Below the pieces are notes generated by a model. That model ran no database searches and was not told the DNA's origin. It was given only the letters and a program-made list of their open reading frames with translations. The position numbers and the translations under genes were made by a program. Below are positions 29,045 through 34,044 of a DNA stretch of 34,044 nucleotides, one piece after another (the first letter of the stretch is position 1; each line of letters starts with the position of its first letter). This DNA comes from Brevibacillus gelatini (GTDB lineage Bacteria > Bacillota > Bacilli > Brevibacillales > Brevibacillaceae): assembly GCF_003710935.1 (NCBI RefSeq), contig NZ_RHHS01000025.1, forward strand, positions 1 through 34,044, given 5' to 3'.

Positions 29045-32000
29045 ATGCGAAGGAAATCTTGGATCGTTGTTGTAGCCTTCTTTCTCATTGTCCAAAGTTT
29101 CTTCGGATTCGTATCGACAGCCCACGCGGAAGCAGCCGGGCAAGTTGCATTTGCAGGGGATGAGGAAGGAGGCGGAACTACGGACAATGATTCGGGAGCG
29201 ACACCGGGCGATGATGGCTCCGGGGCGAGCACGGGTGATGACTCAGGCACCAACCCTGACGACGACTCCGGGCCGAACCCTGGCGACGACTCAGGCACCA
29301 ACCCTGACGACGGCTCCGAGCCGAACCCTGGCGACGGCTCCGAGCCGAACCCTGGCGACGACTCAGGCACCAACCCTGGCGACGACTCAGGCACCAACCC
29401 TGACGACGGCTCCGGGCCGAACCCTGACGACGACTCAGGCACCAACCCTGACGATGGCTCCGAGCCGAACCCTGACGATGGCTCTGGCTCAACCCCTGAC
29501 GACAGTTCGGTCCTCCCGCTAGACGAGGATAATGCCGCCGCGTCGACTCCCCAACCTGCCGGGGCGGACATCATCACCGAAACCCTCATCACGAGCGTCG
29601 TTATGAAAGACAAAGACGGCAACAACATCGAGGATATCCGACCAGACCAAGGGGAGCGCGTGCAGATTGAGTTCACCTGGAAACTGCCGGCAGGCCACCC
29701 GTATTCAGAAGGGGCCACGTATACCTTCGCGCTTCCGGACAAATTCAGGACCGACCGCACCCTGACCGGGGATCTCGACAACGGCTACGGAACGTACGAA
29801 GTGACGGAAGACGGCCTTGTTACGCTAACCTTTAACGATTCCATCAACGACGGGCAAGAGCTGGACAACGGCTACTTCTATGTGTGGCGCCAGTTTGATG
29901 AGCAGAAGCTTGAAGGGAGCACAAAGCAGCAAATCGACTTCAAGTTCGATGGAATTGCCCCGATTCAGGTGCATTTCAAAAGCAAAAACAACCGTCAAAT
30001 CGAGAAATCTGCAAAAGCCAACAAAGGGATGAATCCAAGCCTGATCGACTGGACCGTTGATTTTAACCAAGGTGAACATTCGATCAAGGATGCTCTTTTT
30101 ACCGATGAGCTTCCGGCCGGGCTGGAAGTCGACATGGCTTCCATCAAAGTTTTCGCCCTGGAAGTGAATCTGGACGGGTCCGTGATTCAAAAAGACGAGA
30201 TCACTGCCTTCACACCTGAGAAAATGACGGATGCCAACGGATTCAAAATCAGCTTTGGCGATATTGACAGCGCTTATCGCGTCACGTACCAGACAAAAGT
30301 GACCGAAGCGAAAGACCGGACCTTCACCAACAACGCCGTTGTCACAGGAAGCAATCTTTCCGATGCCCTGCAAGACTCGGCAAACGTGACGGTCAAATAC
30401 AGCAAGCCGCTGACAAAAACGTCGCCAGACTACGATTCCCGCACACAGACCATTACATGGGCGATCCAGTTCAACTACAACGAACAGGCAATTCCGCAAA
30501 GCAATGCCTGGATCGAGGATGAGTTTGACACCAGCCATCAGCAGCTTGTGCCCGGCTCTTTTACCGTCTATCAAATGAACATCGACAACGACGGAAAAGC
30601 GACCAGAGCAGGCGCTGCCTTCACGAACTACAGTGTCAGCGAGACGCCGGACGGCTTCCGCCTGCAATTTGGCGAAGACGTGAACGCCGCTTACGAGATC
30701 ACCTACCAGACAAAGGCCAAAAACCGCGTTCACGAGGACAGCTATACGGTTAGCAACAAAGCGAAAATCCACGACGGCACGACAGCCGAAGCCCCCAGGG
30801 ACATCAATCAGGTAATCTTTTGGAAAACCGCCAAAAAAGAACGGGTGAACTACGAAAAGAAAACGATTGAATGGACCATCAGCCTCAATGACGACAATTG
30901 GGAGATGGATGCAGGCACTGTCATCTCGGACAGTTACGCAGGGCAGGGGCTGACGCTGATTCCGGAAAGCCTGAAAATCAGCGAACTGGAAAAAGATACG
31001 GACTACAGGCTAGAGGCAAACCCCGACTTTTCGAAAGGCTTTACCATCACTTTTTTGAACAAGCTGACGAAAAGCCATGTCATCACCTACGAAACAAGGT
31101 TTGACCCTACCTCCAAAGACCGTCCAAGCGTTTACAAAAACAAGGCGACCCTGACCTGGAGCGAAAACGGTACGCCGCAGACACCGATCAGCAAATCCGC
31201 TACCGTTACGCCGGATCGCTACACCGCAAACAACGGAAACAAGACAGGCGTGTACAACGCCAAAACGAAAGAAATCACCTGGACGATTGATGTGAACTAC
31301 AACCTCCACGAAATTGCCAATGCGATTATCCGCGATTTTTACAGTGGCGAGCAGACCTTCGTGGATGGCTCTCTGAAGGTGTACAAGCTGAAGCTGACAG
31401 GCGACGCAAACGGTGTAGAAGTTGTCGACGAGGAAATCCCGTTTTTCAATTTCCAGAAGCTGACAGAAAACGGCAATGACGGCTTTGAAGCTCACCTTGG
31501 CAACATTGATTTCGCTGTCCGGATTACTTACAGGACAAGCCTGGAAAATCTCCCTGTCCTGTCCGAATACACAAACCAGGCGACATTGCATGACAGCGAT
31601 CTCACTGCCCCTCCGCTGTTTACAGGCACAGCTGTCGTCAAGCCGGCATACGGCGGAAAATATTTGCTGAAAACGGGACGGCAAGGGACTGGTGCAGAAT
31701 CCGAGTACGTTTTCTGGACCATCCTCGTCAACCCTGGTCAGTCGTATATTGCAGCGGGCGCTACCTTGACCGATACCTTGTCGGGCAATCAGCTTTTGCT
31801 CAAGGATTCCTTGAAGCTCTATGCGACAAACGTTGCCGCCAACGGGGGGCTGTCCAAGGCCGACGAGCTGAACCCGGACGACTACACGCTTCACGTCAAT
31901 GGCAACACCTTTTCCATCACCTTCAAGAATGAGTTGCGAACAGCCTACATTTTGGAGTACCAGTCCTTTATCAATGCGGATCATGGGGAAATCCTCGACA

Positions 32001-34044
32001 ATGCGGCCTCGTTCGCCGGAAAAACCGTTGTCGGCGTTGACGAGAACGGAAACGAAGGCATCAAGGTCAGCCTGTCCGGGGCAGGGGGCGGCGCGAGCAC
32101 ACCGGGTAAAGGCCACCTCCAGGTTATCAAAATAGACGCTGAGACCAAGCAGCCTTTGGCGGGAGCAGAGTTCGGACTGTATGACAAATCCGGGACGACC
32201 CTGCTGGAAAAAATCGTGACAGATGCCGACGGTGTTGCGCTTTTCCAAAACTACAAATACAAGACCTACAAGCTGAAAGAACTGTCCGCGCCAAATGGCT
32301 ACGTCATCCCGGATGACTACCGCATCGGCAAGGACATCATCCTGAAAGCGCCTGACAACGCCGATCCAACCGTTCCGTACACGCTTGAGCTGACCGTAGA
32401 AAACAAACTGCTGCGGCAAGGCTTTGAACTGGTGAAGGTGGACTCCGAAAATCCGGCCAAGCTGCTGGAAGGGGCCGTTTTCCTGCTCCAGTTTGACAAC
32501 AGCGGAACATTCGAAGACGTTGCTGAACTGACCACAGGTGCGGACGGGAAGCTGTACAAAGGCGATCTGCCGCCCGGCAACTATCGGTTGGTAGAGACAA
32601 AAGCACCGAAGGGGTATAAACTCAATCCGGCTCCGCAGCCGTTCACGATCGTCGCCAACCAGACCGAAATCGTCAAACTCACCATGAAAAACGAGAAAAA
32701 TGTTGGCGCAGTGGAGCTTGTGAAAGTAGACCATTACACGAAGGAGCCTCTTGCAGGCGTCACCTTCGACCTGCTTGACGCAGACGGCAATGTGCTGCAC
32801 AGCAACCTGACAACCGATACGGACGGCAAGCTCCGTGTCGAGAACCTCAAGTCCGGCACATATCAGTTTGTCGAGACAAAAGCGCTGGCCGATTATCAAC
32901 TGGCCGCCCCGCTGACTTTTGAGCTGATCGACGAAGGCACGCTGTCGCTTACATTGACCAACAAGCTGATTCCCGGCTCGGTCAAACTGACCAAGATCAG
33001 GGAAGGGTACCCGAATCACAAGCTGAAAGGAGCCGTTTTCACCCTGGTGGATGAGAACGGGCAAACCGTCAAGGACAAAGACGGACAGGAACTGAAAGGC
33101 TTGACCACCGATGACAACGGCGAGCTGATCGTCGAAAACCTCAATCCTGGAAAGTACCAGTTTGTCGAGACAAAAGCCCCGGCTGGCTATGTAAAAGCTG
33201 GCAAGCCGATTGCTTTTGAAATTCAGCGAAATCAGGTACACGGCAAGCACGTGGAAGTGGTCGTGGAAAACAAAGTGGCAACAAGCAGCCCAATCATCGG
33301 CTCCGTTGAACTGCTGAAAGTCGATCACGATACAAAAGCGCCTTTGTCCGGCGTCGTCTTCGATCTTCTTGACGCAGACGGCAAAGTGGTGCACAGTGGC
33401 TTGACGACCGATTCGGCAGGCAAAATTCGCGTGAACAACCTGCTACAAGGCACGTACAAGTTCGTCGAAACCAAGGCGCTGCCCGATTACCAACTGGCCG
33501 CTCCATTGGAGTTCGAGCTGATGAACGAAGGCACACTGTCGCTTTCACTGACCAACAAACTGCTGCCAACAGGCTCGGTCAAGCTGACCAAGATCAAGGC
33601 AGGCAGTCCACACCGCAAGCTGCAGGGAGCTGTTTTCACCCTGGAAGATGAGAATGGGCAAACCGTTATGGACAAAGACGGACGAGAACTGAAAGGGCTG
33701 ACTACCAATGACAGCGGCGAGCTGATTGTCGAGAACCTCCATCCTGGGAAATACCAGTTTGTCGAGACGGCAGCTCCGGCTGGCTATGTGAAGGACAGTA
33801 CGCCGATTGCGTTCGTCATTCCAGAAGGGCAAGCTCGCGGTGAGCATGTGGAAGTTGTCGCGGAAAACGAGGAAAAAACAGGTGGCGGCGGTACTGGACC
33901 CGATCCGGACAAACCGGAAAAACCCGACAAACCGGATAAGCCAGATAAACCAGACAAGCCCGAGAAACCAGACAAGCCCGAGAAACCGGATAAGCCTGGT
34001 ACTCCTGAACAGCCCGGCACCCCTGAGCAGCCCGGCACTCCTGA
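29045..34044 (+). CDS. Very large cell-surface adhesin, 3' end beyond the window
   Basis: At least 1666 residues in one uninterrupted frame to the right edge, incomplete. The ATG follows AGGAGGAACTT. Domains: signal peptide 1-28 ending in STAHA; Asp/Gly/Ser/Asn/Pro repeats 64-151; a first adhesin domain about 170-310; five collagen-adhesin-like modules whose opening strands read WTVDFN (335), WAIQFN (about 471), WTISLN (609), WTIDVN (745) and WTILVN (about 889); six SpaA/Cna-B (prealbumin-like) domains from 1021 to about 1613, each with a VK(L/V)TK or VKVD opening and many with GxYxFVETKAP-type ends; then a Pro/Lys/Asp/Glu stalk. These are features of MSCRAMM-type wall-anchored adhesins with isopeptide-stabilised stalk domains. 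The sortase just upstream supports this. An LPxTG-like signal and C-terminal helix should lie to the right. Ligand unknown. Confidence 0.9.
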   Translation, partial: MRRKSWIVVVAFFLIVQSFFGFVSTAHAEAAGQVAFAGDEEGGGTTDNDSGATPGDDGSGASTGDDSGTNPDDDSGPNPGDDSGTNPDDGSEPNPGDGSEPNPGDDSGTNPGDDSGTNPDDGSGPNPDDDSGTNPDDGSEPNPDDGSGSTPDDSSVLPLDEDNAAASTPQPAGADIITETLITSVVMKDKDGNNIEDIRPDQGERVQIEFTWKLPAGHPYSEGATYTFALPDKFRTDRTLTGDLDNGYGTYEVTEDGLVTLTFNDSINDGQELDNGYFYVWRQFDEQKLEGSTKQQIDFKFDGIAPIQVHFKSKNNRQIEKSAKANKGMNPSLIDWTVDFNQGEHSIKDALFTDELPAGLEVDMASIKVFALEVNLDGSVIQKDEITAFTPEKMTDANGFKISFGDIDSAYRVTYQTKVTEAKDRTFTNNAVVTGSNLSDALQDSANVTVKYSKPLTKTSPDYDSRTQTITWAIQFNYNEQAIPQSNAWIEDEFDTSHQQLVPGSFTVYQMNIDNDGKATRAGAAFTNYSVSETPDGFRLQFGEDVNAAYEITYQTKAKNRVHEDSYTVSNKAKIHDGTTAEAPRDINQVIFWKTAKKERVNYEKKTIEWTISLNDDNWEMDAGTVISDSYAGQGLTLIPESLKISELEKDTDYRLEANPDFSKGFTITFLNKLTKSHVITYETRFDPTSKDRPSVYKNKATLTWSENGTPQTPISKSATVTPDRYTANNGNKTGVYNAKTKEITWTIDVNYNLHEIANAIIRDFYSGEQTFVDGSLKVYKLKLTGDANGVEVVDEEIPFFNFQKLTENGNDGFEAHLGNIDFAVRITYRTSLENLPVLSEYTNQATLHDSDLTAPPLFTGTAVVKPAYGGKYLLKTGRQGTGAESEYVFWTILVNPGQSYIAAGATLTDTLSGNQLLLKDSLKLYATNVAANGGLSKADELNPDDYTLHVNGNTFSITFKNELRTAYILEYQSFINADHGEILDNAASFAGKTVVGVDENGNEGIKVSLSGAGGGASTPGKGHLQVIKIDAETKQPLAGAEFGLYDKSGTTLLEKIVTDADGVALFQNYKYKTYKLKELSAPNGYVIPDDYRIGKDIILKAPDNADPTVPYTLELTVENKLLRQGFELVKVDSENPAKLLEGAVFLLQFDNSGTFEDVAELTTGADGKLYKGDLPPGNYRLVETKAPKGYKLNPAPQPFTIVANQTEIVKLTMKNEKNVGAVELVKVDHYTKEPLAGVTFDLLDADGNVLHSNLTTDTDGKLRVENLKSGTYQFVETKALADYQLAAPLTFELIDEGTLSLTLTNKLIPGSVKLTKIREGYPNHKLKGAVFTLVDENGQTVKDKDGQELKGLTTDDNGELIVENLNPGKYQFVETKAPAGYVKAGKPIAFEIQRNQVHGKHVEVVVENKVATSSPIIGSVELLKVDHDTKAPLSGVVFDLLDADGKVVHSGLTTDSAGKIRVNNLLQGTYKFVETKALPDYQLAAPLEFELMNEGTLSLSLTNKLLPTGSVKLTKIKAGSPHRKLQGAVFTLEDENGQTVMDKDGRELKGLTTNDSGELIVENLHPGKYQFVETAAPAGYVKDSTPIAFVIPEGQARGEHVEVVAENEEKTGGGGTGPDPDKPEKPDKPDKPDKPDKPEKPDKPEKPDKPGTPEQPGTPEQPGTP
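29234..29497 (+). repeat. Eleven tandem 24-bp repeats coding 8-residue units
   Basis: Eleven in-frame copies of a unit (G/D)D(D/G)S(G/E)(T/P)NP, the last ending STP, with no spacer. DNA copies are partly identical (GACGACTCAGGCACCAACCC and variants), so the number is likely to vary by slippage or recombination. It forms a flexible acidic linker between the signal peptide and the adhesin domains. Confidence 0.9.
32705..33898 (+). repeat. Tandem duplication of a two-domain SpaA/Cna-B unit, about 597 bp each
   Basis: The third and fourth SpaA-type domains (from 32705) are repeated as the fifth and sixth (from 33299). GGCTCGGTCAA at 32975 recurs at 33572, an offset of 597 bases. Protein copies share TKALxDYQLAAPL, GAVFTLxDENGQTV and LIVENLxPGKYQFVET. 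The two units differ by many point changes, so the duplication is not brand new. Confidence 0.9.
33902..34044 (+). repeat. Pro/Lys/Asp/Glu stalk repeats at the right edge
   Basis: In frame with the adhesin: tandem PDK and PEK triplets followed by copies of GTPEQP. This kind of extended segment usually spans the cell wall just before a sorting signal. The repeat continues past the window. Confidence 0.9.

Noticed and set aside
29234..29497. CRISPR-like regular repeats
   Set aside because: The units are contiguous 24-mers without spacers, in frame with a surface protein gene.
31010..33394. Long minus-strand open frame of 794 codons
   Set aside because: It is antisense to the adhesin gene, whose domains are clear on the plus strand. 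Its protein has no family resemblance and reflects codon-bias shadowing.

Overview
The window looks like a chromosomal segment of a Bacillota species of the Paenibacillaceae type, most likely Brevibacillus. That is an inference from several signs: close counterparts of Bacillus subtilis yxe, ycl and yusV genes and of YxcD, strong AGGAGG-type ribosome binding sites, many hairpin-plus-T-run terminators, sigma-A promoters, Fur-type operators, and a GC-rich coding style that starts at about 2.88 kb. The first 2.8 kb is clearly AT-rich by comparison.

Layout. Positions 1-2880 form an AT-rich accessory patch with a 72-residue orphan, a secreted copper-amine-oxidase-N-like protein, a lipoprotein, two truncated reading frames, and a GC-rich insert carrying a scrap of a fumarase/aspartase gene. 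Positions 2887-5110 hold an MgtC-like membrane protein and a MATE efflux pump, both on the minus strand. Positions 5284-11043 form a plus-strand operon equivalent to yxeKLMNO-yxeQ: flavin monooxygenase, N-acetyltransferase, amino-acid ABC importer and MmgE/PrpD protein. In B. subtilis this set serves S-(2-succino)cysteine uptake and breakdown. The deacetylase yxeP is absent here. A convergent nucleoside hydrolase follows. Positions 12211-12938 hold a small Tim44-N-like membrane protein coupled to a YxcD/DUF2653 protein.

Positions 13018-17976 are an iron region. It has an orphan Fur-boxed siderophore ABC ATPase (YusV-like) and, converging on it, a complete yclNOPQ-type siderophore importer under a multi-site Fur promoter. 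Positions 18333-24744 hold a stand-alone CheY-like receiver convergent with a giant protein of about 1996 residues: kinase-like domain, AAA ATPase, helical repeats, GAF, PAS-like segment, HPt-like motif and CheA-like ATPase. The kinase-like domain has lost canonical metal-binding residues, and the HPt motif suggests a phosphorelay to the neighbouring receiver.

Positions 24871-27145 hold a cupin protein, a LysE-type exporter and a secreted YHYH/SH3-like protein. Positions 27317-28119 are wreckage: a VgrG/Pvc8-type spike gene with an apparent internal deletion, abutted by the 3' end of an IS1182-like transposase gene. From 28364 to the right edge lies a surface-adhesin locus: a class D sortase followed by a very large adhesin gene that runs off the window. 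The adhesin has a signal peptide, eleven 8-residue repeats, five adhesin modules, six SpaA/Cna-B domains including a duplicated two-domain unit, and a Pro/Lys/Glu-rich stalk. Its expected sorting signal is beyond the window.
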